Shown piece after piece: positions 43,905-64,000 of a DNA stretch of 64,000 nt (its first letter is position 1; every line of letters begins with the position of its first letter). This stretch comes from Piromyces finnis. Its lineage: Eukaryota > Neocallimastigomycota > Neocallimastigomycetes > Neocallimastigales > Neocallimastigaceae. Location of the stretch: contig MCFH01000071.1 of assembly GCA_002104945.1 (NCBI GenBank), forward strand, positions 62,001 to 126,000, given 5' to 3'. The position numbers and the translations under genes were made by a program. The notes below the pieces were generated by a model. The model made no database searches and had not been told where the DNA came from. It saw only the letters and a program-made list of their open reading frames with translations.

Positions 43905-44045
43905 TTTCATTAGGAAATCTACATCTCCTGCCGGAACACCAGTTTTATCTGTAAACTTTAAGTTGATTATCTTGTCATACCTTTTGATTCAAAGAATGCA
44001 CCACCTACTTTCCAACATTTAATAAATGACGTCCTTAATATTATT
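43905..44045 (+). pseudogene. RT scrap joined to the truncated integrase
   Basis: Sequence encodes SFIRKSTSPAGTPVLSV and then, after an internal deletion, DYLVIPFDSKNAPPTFQHLINDVL: two RT blocks normally about 90 residues apart. A separate diverged element piece; dead. Confidence 0.7.
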
Positions 44046-46233
44046 AAATTGTTATATTTTATTAATTAATTGATAAAAATTTATTCATTTGAAAAAGAGG
44101 TTCTTTGAGGACATTTTAATTAATAGAATTTTCAGAAACAATAATTATAAATTATTTAATTATTTTAATAGTTTTGTTATTCTTATTATTTTAATAATTT
44201 TACTTTTAATTAAAGGTAAAGTTTTAAATAGTTTATTCTAATAATTTTACTTTTAATTAAAGGTAAAGTTTTAAATAGTTTAATTTATGTATTTCAATAG
44301 AAAATTCTTTTTCATTTCCTCATTACTTCTTATTTTGGAAATAAGAAGTAATGTTATTATCAACTCAATCTTCAAAACCAAATAAAATTAAAATGTCATG
44401 AACATTTACCATATATATAACATTTGAATTTATTAATAGAAATAATTTTGGTTTATATAATCTTTCATTTATATATATATATATATATAACGTAAACAAT
44501 TGTAAACTTTTTATAATTATAAATTAATATTATACCCATATTTATAATTATAAAAAGTACATATACATAAAAAATATATAAAATTATTTTGGAATGCATT
44601 CACAATTATTATTATTATTATTATGTATGTATGTATGTATGTATGAATATATATTATTTAAAAATATTTATTTTAAAGAAGATTATATTTAGCTAAACTT
44701 TTAATTATTTGAATGTTATTAGTATCTAATTTTAATTCATTATACTCTATTAAAAGACAATAGAAACAACAAAAATAATATTATATTATTCTATTATTGA
44801 TATAAAATCAATTAATATTTCATAAGTCAGATATTTATATTTTTAGAATATCTATCCAAATACAACATTTTACTTTCAAAAGAAACTTCAATAATATAAT
44901 AATTTAAAAATAAAATTAATTTAAATTATTTTATAATGCTCAATATTCTAATATTAATAAACCTTGTTAAACCATTCTACTTTTAACAAATATTCTAATT
45001 TTTAATTATTAGATTTTAAAGTTCTCATTAAAACTAATTCTAATTAAATTTATAAAATTGTAAAAATGAAAAAAAAAAAAAAAAAAACAATTTACAACCA
45101 ATAGGTAATTAAATACGGATTTGTTAATTAATAAATAATATATCTAATACAAATATATATATGAAATTTGAAAAAAAAAAGTTACAAAATAATAATTAAA
45201 TAATGAACTTTTAAAAATGGATTATTTATATTTACATAACATTTAATAAGTATTAAAAGCTTATTATTTAATTATTATCTTGTATCTTAATAAACCTAGT
45301 TGTATTTAATAACTTTTAAAACATTTTAGTTATATATAATTCTATGTAATAATTAATAAACCTAGTTGTATTAACAATGTACTAATTTTTATTAAATTTG
45401 TAAAGAAAAAGTTTAATAATGCAATACATTACATTATAGAACAATATTGTACATTTTATATATAATCGAGATAAAAGATAATACAAATTTTAATGATGAT
45501 AGTTTGAAAAAGTTTTTTATATTAATTAAAGTTTTGATTTTTGTATCATTATATTTTAGAAATGCAATTTAATATATGACACGTTACACAACTACCAAAA
45601 AAAAATGTTGATAATTTAATTTTTATGATTTTAATTATTATTAATATTTTACAGTATAATTAATATATATTATATTCATATTCTTTTAATATAAAATAGA
45701 TTAAAAATTCTAAATAATTTGTTTTTAATAGTATTTATAATTAAAATAATATATGATAAATATATGTAACAATTTTATACAAGTGGTCTCAAATTTTACA
45801 TTCTATATATATCAAATATATTTTTTTATGTTTAATATATATTAATGAATTTGTCTCTTTGATTCCTATTGGATAATAATATATTAATTAATATATTTTT
45901 TATTTTATTATTATTTATTAAAAATGATAAACTATTAATATAATAAAAATAAGTATTATTATATATTAATTATATTAAAACGCTTTACAATATATTAATT
46001 TATCTTTATTTTGTTGATTAAAAAATTTAATCAATAATATAGAATAATATAATACTTTCATATATTATTTATAATTAAATCTACTATTTTTATGATTTAA
46101 TATTAAAGGTGTGACAAACTAATTTTTTTTGTTTTAAAAGAAAATAAAGAAATTTATTAAATTAAAAAAGTTTAATAAATATTAAAAAACAATAAAATTA
46201 ATTTTTATATTTATGTCATATAAAATTAATTAA

Positions 46234-46288
<55 letters not shown>

Positions 46289-47804
46289 ATATTATTTGAT
46301 ATTTGTGGTGTAAACTTTTTAATATTAAATATTATTTACCTATTATTTGTTTTATTATACTAATTATTCTATCAATTTTAATGAGCATTGATTTTTATCA
46401 AATAAACTAAAAGCATGAATAAATGACTAGATAAAATATTGAAATATTGATTTAAAAAGTTTTTTATTTTTCTGGTGATAGTGTGGTAATGAATGTTGAT
46501 TGAGTGGTTGGTTGATGGTGGTAATGAAATATTATTCAATAAAATTTTTTAATATTTTAATAAGTCGAGAATTTTTTTTTTTTTTTTTATTTTTGTGCTA
46601 GGATGATTTATTTTTAATTTATTTTTTTAATATTAAAATATATTATTTTGTTTAAAATAAAAACATTTCGGTTTTAAAAATAAATAAATATATTTTTTTT
46701 TTTTAAATTTTTTAATTCCTTTTTTTATTAATAAAACAAAAGATATTCAACAATCGTTCGTTGATTTAAAGATATCTTTTTGATATATTTTATATATATA
46801 TAAACAAAATAAAAATAAATAAAAAGGAAAAAAAAAAAAAGGAAAATAAATATTAATAGTTTTATATTTTCCTTTTTTATATAATAAATTAAATTATTAA
46901 TACATATAGATAATGGGAATGTTTTAATTAAAAAAAAATAAATAATTCCTTAAAGAAAACAACAATACTTATAATAATAATAAAATATATATATAAGCAT
47001 TTAAACTATTTTGTAAAATAAACAGTAATTAGATAAATAATTATATAAAAACACCCTTTAAATAATAATAAATAATAATTTATAGGTAAATATTCAAAAA
47101 GATTAAAGTAATAAAATATAAAAAACAATCAAATCTATATTTTCCATTTTTCTCTCTTAATTTGTAAATATATAACTGTAATTTTAACATACAATAAAGA
47201 AAAAAGAAAAACAACTCTTTTCGATCTTTATTGGTAAGAAGGGGGGAAACATGTTAAATATTTATATTTATTTTTTTTTAATTTTCTGTTAATATAGAAA
47301 AAGATGAAGCTTATTTCAATATGATTATTCAATATAAATTAAAGTGAAATATTTTATGTAAATTTTTATATATGTTATCTGATATTTTATTATAACTTTT
47401 ATACTATAAAAGTATAATATCAATAAAATTAAGAAATTTATTTCAATATTTACATATTAATCATATAATAATATATCAAATATAATAATATATCAATCGA
47501 AAATAAACAAAACAACAAAAAAAGTTAAATACTAATTTTTAAGATTTTTAACATGTAAATTAGTAGTGAACGATGAAAGAGAATAATATATATAAAACAT
47601 TGTAAATCAACATTAAAAATAATAATGCGTAGTAAAATAAGCATATTTAAAATTTAAACGTGGTTAATTGAAAAAATTAAATAGAAAAATAAACTTTTTA
47701 AAAATTTAACCCTCGTTATTTTTAAAAATAGCAATATGTTAACAATTATTTTTTTTATTCAATTATATATTATGTTTATATTTATTCTTTCATATTATTA
47801 AAGA
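44046..47804. other. Gene-free AT-rich interval with simple repeats
   Basis: No ORF of note and no LTR recognised; the retroelement cluster ends here. It holds a 47-bp tandem duplication (44192-44285), (TA)n near 44471-44490, (ATGT)n at 44622-44644, (AAAT)n at about 46230-46290, several A or T runs of about 10-20, and a GGGGGG run near 47240. The last few hundred bases should hold the promoter of the PH-domain gene; no individual site stands out. Confidence 0.5.
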
Positions 47805-50800
47805 ATGTCAAGTGTACTAAAAAATACAGAACCAAAATCCTTAAAAGATGTAAATATTATATTTTTAAATTTTACTTCAATTTATATTATAAATGGAATA
47901 AAAATAACTAAAACAATTTTATATTTTATATAAATATTTATTTTATTATTTTTTCAATATATAGACTAATAAAAACGCTTTTTCACCAGTTCCATCTGCA
48001 GATTCTTTCCCTTGGAAGAAAGTTGATAATACCAATAACAATTTAGAAGAATTAAAAAGTAAAATTGAACCACCAAAAATGGAAAAGAAAAAGGATACTT
48101 TATATTCAGCATATGATTCATTCCTTGATGATAAGAGAAATACCTTCTTATCAGAATCATCATACAACTTTGATACATTAAATAGAAATTCTTATATGGA
48201 AGAATCAGAATATGAACCAATAGTTGAAAATCAAATGGCTATTATCACAAATGAACAGCCAAAGCCACAACGTTATTCAATGCTTTCAGCTTTAGCTCCA
48301 TTAACTAAACGTGTGTCATTAGATAAACCAAAGCTTACTCCAGATTCTCAAACCCAAGATTCTTTAAAGTATTCCGAAGAAGAAACTTCTAGTATTGATT
48401 ACTCTTATGTTTCTTACGAATCTGACTATGAAGCTATTGATGATAGTGCTCAACCTATTGTTCAGAATCAATTAGATGTAAAGACAGAAAAACCAAAAAA
48501 GGAAATTGCAACCAAATCTCTTGAAAAGAAGATTGAAGAAAATATCGAAAAATACAAAAAAGAAGATGAAAATGTTTATGAAAGTGCTAGTGACAGTGAA
48601 ATTGAAGAGGAAGATTTTAGTTTAAGATTCCAAAGAGAAAGTGTTAGGGATAGTAAGGATGTTGTTGCTGAAGCTGTTGCAAAAAAATTAAAAGAAATTA
48701 ATGATAAAGAAGAAAAGGAACAAAAGGAAGAAAAACCAAAATCAAAAGGTCAAATTGAAAGAGAAAAGGCTGCTGAAGAAGCTAAAGCTATTGAAGCTCT
48801 TAAACCAAGTTATGTTGGACAAACTCAAATTAAGCCAACAATTAATGAAATTACACCACAAATGGTTGTTGATGCTGAAAAGGAAGCCCTTGAAACTGCT
48901 GAAGAATCCATAACAAATATTAAGCCACAATTCGTTAAAAATGCACTTATTCAACCAAATGTTGCATCATTAACTGATAGTATGATTAAACCTCCAACTC
49001 AATCTATCTATCTTACCGCTAAGGAAATTGCTCCTTTAGGATTAGGTGAAGATAGTAGTGATAACATTTTATCTAAATTAGATTCTTCAAAGTTAGAAGA
49101 AGAAAAGAAAGATAAAGGTAAAGAAAAATATCAATCCGATGAAGAAATTGATGAAAATAAAGAAGGTAAGATATAATGTTTTAAAAAATATATAATATTA
49201 TATAATATAGAATTTTGGTGTTAAATTTGAAAAATATATCCTAGATATATTTATATGCCTATATTAAAGTTGTTTATTTATTTTATATGTATATATAGAA
49301 TTAAAGAATGTATCTGATATAAAGGAAGTTAAAACCCCAGAAGTTAAAGATATTAATAAGCCATTATTAACTGCTCCTCAAATAGAACCACCAAGGAATA
49401 TGGCTTTTCAACAACAACAATCACAACCATCCTTCTTAGCTGATGATAGAGAAAAACAAATAAAGGTTTTAGAACATCCAAATCCACTTATTTATTCTGG
49501 TTACTTAGAAAAATTATCTACTCATGGTCGTTTCCAGAGAAGATTATTCAGATTCGATGGTTTAATTTTAACATGCTTATCTCAAAATAAGCAAAAAATA
49601 CCAGGAAATTTAAATTTATTAAATTTTGAACCAATATTTTTAAAGGATGGTACTCAAGAATCTACCGAAATTGTAAAATCTATAGGTAAATTCTATAAAA
49701 ATGATCCAGTTATGCCAGAAATAATAAACCCTTTAGTTGCTCTTGAAAAGAATATTTCACCATCTGGTATCCCTGATTTAAAGGCTCATCAGTACTATTA
49801 TCCAAAGGTAAAAAGAAAAAAAATAAATTAAATTATAATGATGTTAATTAACCAAGTAGATTAAATTAGAATAGATTAGAGTATAAAAGATAAAATTACT
49901 GGATGTTAAAAAAAAAGAAAGCCAATTGATATAAGCAAATTACAATGATATTAAAAATAATTAAAAATAAGTTGATATTTATACAAATTTAAATAATACT
50001 AAAAAAAATATTAATTTATTTTATATATAATTATTATTTTAGTGGATGCTTAATATTCAAGATATTGAAAGTATTCAACCTTTACTTAGCATTCAAAATA
50101 ATGGAAGACCAAATAATGATATTGCTGGTATTCTTAATGCTAATAATCAAGATCAAAATGAATTAACATTCATTATTACCACTAAAACAATTAGTTATAT
50201 TTTAAGAGCTCCAAATAATAGAGATTTCAATAGATGGATGTATATTCTTAATAGAATGAAGGAAACTTTCATCGAATTGAATGAGGAAGTAACCAATCCA
50301 ATACCACATATTGAAAGACCAAGATTTAAGGGATTCCCACCACCACCAAACAATCCACCACCACCAGAATTACAAGCTAAGAGATACAGAAATTGCCAAG
50401 ACTATGTTAAAAACAATTTAGGTTTCTCTTTATCAATTCCACAATCTGCTATTATGGAAATTAACAGACCACTAGTTGTTCAAGTTTGTATGGATATAAA
50501 AGATCCATTCTACAGAAGAATAGCTTTATTAAAGATTTGGAATATTTGCTTTACTGATTTACTTAGTATCGATAATAATGTCAGTTTCAATGCTGTTATT
50601 ATTCCAGTAAATAAAGCTATCATGGCTAAGGATGGTCCAAAGATGCCACCAATGTCTGGTATGTCAGGTCCATCTATGAATATAGTTAATTCTCCAGGAG
50701 GTATGATTGGAAGACCAGAAGGTATGCCACAAAATATGAACAATTTAGGTATACCACATGGTTTGATGAGTCCAAGTATGAATATTAAATCTGGTACCAA

Positions 50801-52274
50801 AAATGATTTAGGTATTCCAATTGCTACTCCAGGATTATTGAGTCCAAGTATGAAACCAGACATGAATCCAATGAGTCCACCTGTTCCATCTGTTCCATCT
50901 GCTCCAGGTATGGGTACCCCAATGGGAGTACCAGGATTAATGAGTCCACCAATGGGACAACCTCAACCTGGTAATTTAAAGAACGGACCAATGAGTAGTA
51001 ATATGATGATGAATAATCAACATAATTCCCCAATGAATGATAATCTAAAGATGGACGAAATGAAGCAAGGTATGGATCAAAAGGTCAATGATAATATTAA
51101 TAGAAAGAATTCTACCAGTAGCAGTAGTGCTATTGAATCAAATATTAAAGATCTTATGAATTATGGTAAGCATGATGATGATGATAGTGATGATGAATTC
51201 TACTTACCAAAGAAGGAAGATGGTAGCTTAAAGCCATTTATTGGTCGTAACTCTGTTATTGGTAACACAAATTCATTATTACACTTTAAAAAGTTAAGTT
51301 TAATGGATGTTGGTGGTGATTTTAACTCCTTATATCGTGCATTAAATAATGAAAAGAATAACCATCAAAATCAAAAACCAAAGTTTTCAAAACAAGGATC
51401 TACTGATCACTTTGCTCAAGAATTAGAAATGTTAGATAATATGAATTCAAAGAGTTCTCAACAAATTAATATGAACAATATGGGTATTAATACTCGTCAA
51501 GTCAATATGACAAATATTATTCCAGGTGTTTCTAAGACTACTAGCATGATTAATTCAAATGATGAAAGTATTATGACAGAAGATATTTCCGTTGATTTCC
51601 CAGCACCACCAAATCCATATGGTCAAACATCATTAGGAACCCTTAACTCAAGATATGAAAAGGCTCAAGATTTTAATAATGAATCAGCAAACAATATGTC
51701 TACTCCACCAGCTCCAATTTCAGCTGAAAAAATTAATATCCCAGTTGACCCAGAATTATTACATTGTCTTACAGCAATGTTACGTATTATTCATAGACTT
51801 TCTGGTTCATGTTTCCGTGAAGAACAAAAGTCATTTGAATCCGTTCCACCACCAGTTCCAAAGTGGTACTATCAATTTTGTGTTAAATCCTTCCCATCCT
51901 TCGCAAAGTTATCCCAAACTCACGTTATAAACTATTTAGAATGTATGGAAGAACAATATATTATAAACGGTCATCAAGAATTACCACAAGAATATTTAAG
52001 AATTCAAGAAGCCTTAGAAAGCTTTATAAAGGCTACAAGAGCTTGGGAAAGAGTAGTAAATGACTGGAAGCGTGATATTATTCATAGAAAACATCTCAAT
52101 CACAGAAAGATTAGTTTTGATGATGATGATAGTATTATGAAAGTAGTAAGAATCAATGATGTATTAAGAGTTAATCTTTTATTAAAGGATCATATAGAAG
52201 AAAATGCTCGTAAGGAAACTTCAAAGTTAAGAAAATTCTTTCAACCACCACAACAAAGAACTTCAAAAAAATAA
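47805..52274 (+). CDS. PH-domain protein with Met/Pro-rich linker, four exons
   Basis: Exons 47805-47849, 47965-49165, 49299-49807 and 50043-52274; phases agree (0, 1, 0) and the introns (115, 133, 235 bp) start GTAAAT, GTAAGA, GTAAAA and end TAG. Predicted 1328 residues. Residues 1-450 are acidic and low-complexity with a Lys/Glu-rich coil. A pleckstrin-homology domain spans about 478-660, split by intron 3: LIYSGYLEKLSTHGRFQRRL, then WMLNIQDI, TFIITTKTISYIL and the terminal helix with conserved Trp (FNRWMYILNRM). About 690-780 is a globular segment I do not recognise. A Met/Pro/Gly/Ser-rich linker (about 780-930) and a helical C-terminal region (about 1140-1320) follow. Probably a membrane- or phosphoinositide-associated scaffold; function unknown. 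Confidence 0.8.
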
Positions 52275-53545
52275 TGAAATCAATTTATAAATTAAAAAAA
52301 AAAAATCCTTTTAAAATACATAGAACGTATATGACAATAAACCTTATTTAAATAATTTTTTCACTTTTTATTTTCTTATATAATATATTATTTTATATAT
52401 ATATTTATAGTAAACAATTCAACATCACCAAAAAAAAAAAAAAAAAAAAAAAAAAAAACAGGAAATATAAAATAGCGAAAGAAAAGAAAAGGAAAAAAAA
52501 AGTTTAAAGTTATAAAGTAGTATTTTTAAAATTAGTTTTATATAACTATTTATTAAATTATTTAAATAAATTCTTCCAACAAAGGTTTGATTGAAGAAAA
52601 AAAAAAATCTATTCTATATAAAAATCAATACAAAAAAAAAAAAAATGTAAATAACATTATTATTTTTTCTTTTTAATAATTAATAAGGAAATCAATAATT
52701 AAATAATAATAATATTAATACTAATAATGATAATAATATTAGATATTTTTTTTATAACAAAAATATACAATTATCCAAAAATAAATATCTATACATAGTA
52801 ATAGATAAACATAAAAACAATATATATATAGTATTAAATATATATAGATTATAAAATTGAAAAGCTCTATATATATATTAAACTATAATAGAAATAAAAA
52901 TTTTATTTTAGATTGTTTAGGCTTGTTTTTTTTTTAAAAAAGAGAAAAAAATTAATACTATCAAAATAACTCTTAATAAAAAGAATAAGCAGTAAATTAA
53001 ACATAGATTATAAAAATAAATAGAATAGAAATCAAATAAAAAAATAAACCCAGACAATGAAAGATAATTTTAGTAAGGAATCAAATACCAAATATATAAA
53101 AAATTATTATAAATATTATCTTTGTTATTATAAAAATAGAAAGAATATAAAATAAACAATACTTTTACAATGTAAATTAAAATATTATTTTCATTTGAAG
53201 TGCTTTTTTTTTTCTTTATTTTTATTTCTTCTTTCCTATAATCCTAAATAATAGAATTTTATATATATTAAATGTATTAAATATCAATAAAATATTTTTA
53301 AAAATATAAAATAAAATAAAATAAAATAATAAAAAAAAAAAAAATAGTATTATTAATTTAAATGTTTATTTTAGTATTTAATGATATAAAATTCTATTGA
53401 TGTTTTATTATTATTAATATATATATATATATATTTAATTTTGATGTTTTTATTTTAAAATATTAGTTAATATACTAATTAATAGATTTTATTAATTTAT
53501 ATTATTAATTCTTTTTTTATATGAAGTGTTTTTTTTTTTTTTTTT
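52275..53545. other. Convergent intergenic region
   Basis: Lies between the 3' ends of two converging genes. Very AT-rich with a run of about 29 A (52430-52458) and T-rich tracts near 53531-53547. No ORF. Presumably holds both polyadenylation regions. Confidence 0.5.
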
Positions 53546-62056
<8,511 letters not shown>

Positions 62057-62095
62057 AATATTATTTGAATTATTAATTATTAATTATTCTGGTAA

Positions 62096-62132
<37 letters not shown>

Positions 62133-62743
62133 TAAAGAAAAAAAGTTAAATATGGATAATCTTAAATCATTTAACTTTTTAATAACAAATATTTGTTTTA
62201 TTTTGCATATTTACATATATAATATTTATATTTTTTCCAAATTTTAAATATTTAGTAAAGTGTTATTTTTTTTTTTAATTAACTTCAATAAAGAATTTTA
62301 AAATTTATTATATACAACTATCTAAAATGATAATAAATTTTGGGTTTTTTAGGTTTTATCAACATTATTTATTATAATAATCATTAAAGTTATATAATCA
62401 AAAAATAAAAAATAAATAAATAAATATAATAATTAAATAACGATAATGAACAGTCCTTACTGCTGCTCTTACTATAACATTAATATATAATTAAATTATG
62501 ATGTTGTTCATTCATGTTTTGTATGTATTACAAATGGTGGTGGTAAAGAATATTTATTATTAATTTATCTATTTATAAAATATTTATTCATTTATATAAT
62601 CTTAATTATTACTATAATTTATTTATTATATACACTTATTTTTTAGGTAATACAAAAAATTTAATTTGGTGGTTAATATTTATATTTATATAAAAAACAA
62701 ATGAAATTATAAATATGGTATGATTATATAAATTTAATATAAG
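62057..62743. other. Divergent promoter region
   Basis: 687 bp between two divergent start codons. Contains a 34-A run at 62097-62130, a T run near 62266-62276 and otherwise AT-rich sequence. No specific binding site recognised. Confidence 0.5.
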
Positions 62744-64000
62744 ATGGAAAAAGAATCTAGAATACCTGTACATATTGTTAATGGAAATGCATTTATATGG
62801 GATCCAGAAGGTTTATATTTAATTATATGTATTAATTATTAATGAAAATAATAATAAAAAATATAGAATTTCATATTTATAATTTATATATATATATATA
62901 TTTGAAACTCAAATTTTATTTTTAAAAATTATAAATTCTATAAAGATGTAATTAATTTAAGAATAAAGTATAGAATTGTTGGTTCACTGGTTGGTTTACT
63001 ACCTAAATGTCCATTACAAAATATCTTTTCTTCACTTCCCTTACATTTATTACCAGAAGAAGTTTCATTATTATTAGAAAAAGGTTCATAATTTATAATT
63101 TTTTTTTATGAAAAAAAAAAGAACTAAATATTTAATCTTAATTAATTTATATTTTTATTTTATTTCGCATTTATTATTATTATTCATTATTGTAATTATT
63201 TTTTATATATATCATTTTTGAAGGATGTATATATTTAATAAATGACAAAAAGGCCCATCATAAACCAAATAGTTCAGAAATTAAATTATTTAAAGAAGAA
63301 GAAGAAAAATTAAAAGAAAAAGACAATCAGGATTTTCAAAAACAAAAAAATGAGCATATGTTAAGAAATTTAAATAAAAAAAACAATAAAAATAATATAA
63401 AAAATAATACTAACAATAAAAAACTTACAAACGATAATGATAACAGAAATACAAATAATAATAATGAGATAGAAAATATTAGTAATGAAAAAGATAATAA
63501 TACTAATGGAATTTCAAATGATAATTTTAAAAACTCAAATATTAGTAATGAAAAAGATAATAATACTAATGGAATTTCAAATGATAATTTTAAAACTCTA
63601 ACTAATCCAAATAATATAAAGGAAAAGGAAAATAATAATGATTATAATAATGACATTAATAATGGTGATAATAACAATGCCGGTTTAAATAATTCTAATT
63701 CTTGTGTACCAAAAAAGAAAAAAAAGGAAAAAGAAAAATCCCAATTAATTCATATTCAAACAAATTCAAAAAAACTACCTTGGTATGACCCATCAAAAAA
63801 TAATCATGAAAATGAATGTTATACCTTGGAAGAAGCAAAGTCAAAAAACATTTGGAATTATCCAAATACTCCAAATGAAAATATGAAGTATAAAATATTT
63901 TGTGATATTTGGGGAAAGCCAGAAAAATATTATATTACTTCAGGGTCAAAGTATGGTTCAGATTATTTAATATATCCAGGTAATTATATAATTAGAAGAA
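62744..64000 (+). CDS. SEN34: tRNA-splicing endonuclease subunit Sen34, partial
   Basis: Exons 62744-62810, 62946-63083 and 63224 to about 63979, then a likely intron (GTAATT at 63980) or the window edge; introns are 135 and 140 bp. The N-terminal domain reads IVNGNAFIWDPE, RIKYRIVGSLVGLLPKCPLQ, LPLHLLPEEVSLLLEKG, in the order and spacing of TSEN34. A linker of about 170 residues, rich in Asn and Lys, holds a 63-bp direct repeat. The nuclease domain begins about residue 285 (MKYKIFCDIWGKPEKYYITSG) and reaches the hallmark SKYGSDYLIYPG; the catalytic Tyr is probably in this segment, while the catalytic His and Lys lie beyond the edge. Catalytic subunit cutting the 3' splice site of intron-containing pre-tRNAs. 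Its linker is longer than in animal homologues. Confidence 0.9.
63474..63599 (+). repeat. 63-bp direct repeat inside the SEN34 linker
   Basis: Two in-frame 21-codon units (63474-63536 and 63537-63599) encode NISNEKDNNTNGISNDNFK twice. Near-identical at the DNA level, so a recent tandem duplication in an Asn-rich linker. Confidence 0.9.

Noticed and set aside
47946-48220. Minus-strand ORFs over exon 2 of the PH-domain gene
   Set aside because: Antisense shadows; the plus strand has consistent splice sites and phases.

Overview
The window is eukaryotic, intron-bearing and extremely AT-rich. It has long AAT/AAC (Asn) tracts in exons, introns of roughly 110-280 bp with GT..AG ends, and many LTR retrotransposons. 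This combination best fits an anaerobic gut fungus (Neocallimastigomycota). A dictyostelid-like genome would look similar and is not excluded from sequence alone.

About 44 kb on the left (1-44050) is a retrotransposon graveyard with at least one young resident. From left to right: (i) a Ty3/gypsy element on the minus strand, cut by the left edge (gag 3167-2298, pol 2307-1); (ii) nested solo LTRs of several families (3889-10973), many still framed by 5-bp target duplications; (iii) a decayed Ty3/gypsy element ('element II') with LTR 11034-12055, gag split by a solo LTR, and a broken pol ending near 16483 in a foreign gag/protease piece; (iv) a Ty1/copia pol relic (18626-20110); (v) more nested LTRs and a tRNA-like relic; (vi) a complete, apparently intact chromodomain Ty3/gypsy element 25902-32676 (LTRs 724/727 identical by eye, target duplication AATAT) inserted in an older LTR of its own family; (vii) a head-to-head pair of a sister family, an intact ORF on minus (LTRs 33905-34516 and 39567-40177) and a broken copy on plus (40178-43904).

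The right 16 kb holds host genes. A four-exon PH-domain protein (47805-52274, +) converges on an eight-exon gene (62056-53546, -) whose C-terminus resembles the Cep57/Ppc89 centrosome or spindle-pole-body microtubule-binding domain. That gene diverges from the tRNA-splicing endonuclease subunit SEN34 (62744 to beyond 64000, +).

The most interesting signals concern how the retroelements work. Two unrelated Ty3/gypsy elements each carry a textbook -1 frameshift signal: slippery heptamer, gag stop codon directly after it, 6-nt spacer, perfect stem-loop. Three LTR families show a Tf1-like self-priming arrangement: the primer-binding site next to the 5' LTR is complementary to a 12-13 nt site inside the LTR, always at 77-79% of LTR length, and the two sequences change together between families. 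The leaders after the primer site contain tandem repeats of different unit length (41, 52 and 56 bp) built on one core, TCTACCGC. A 13-mer, CTTTAGCGTTAGT, recurs in otherwise dissimilar LTRs.
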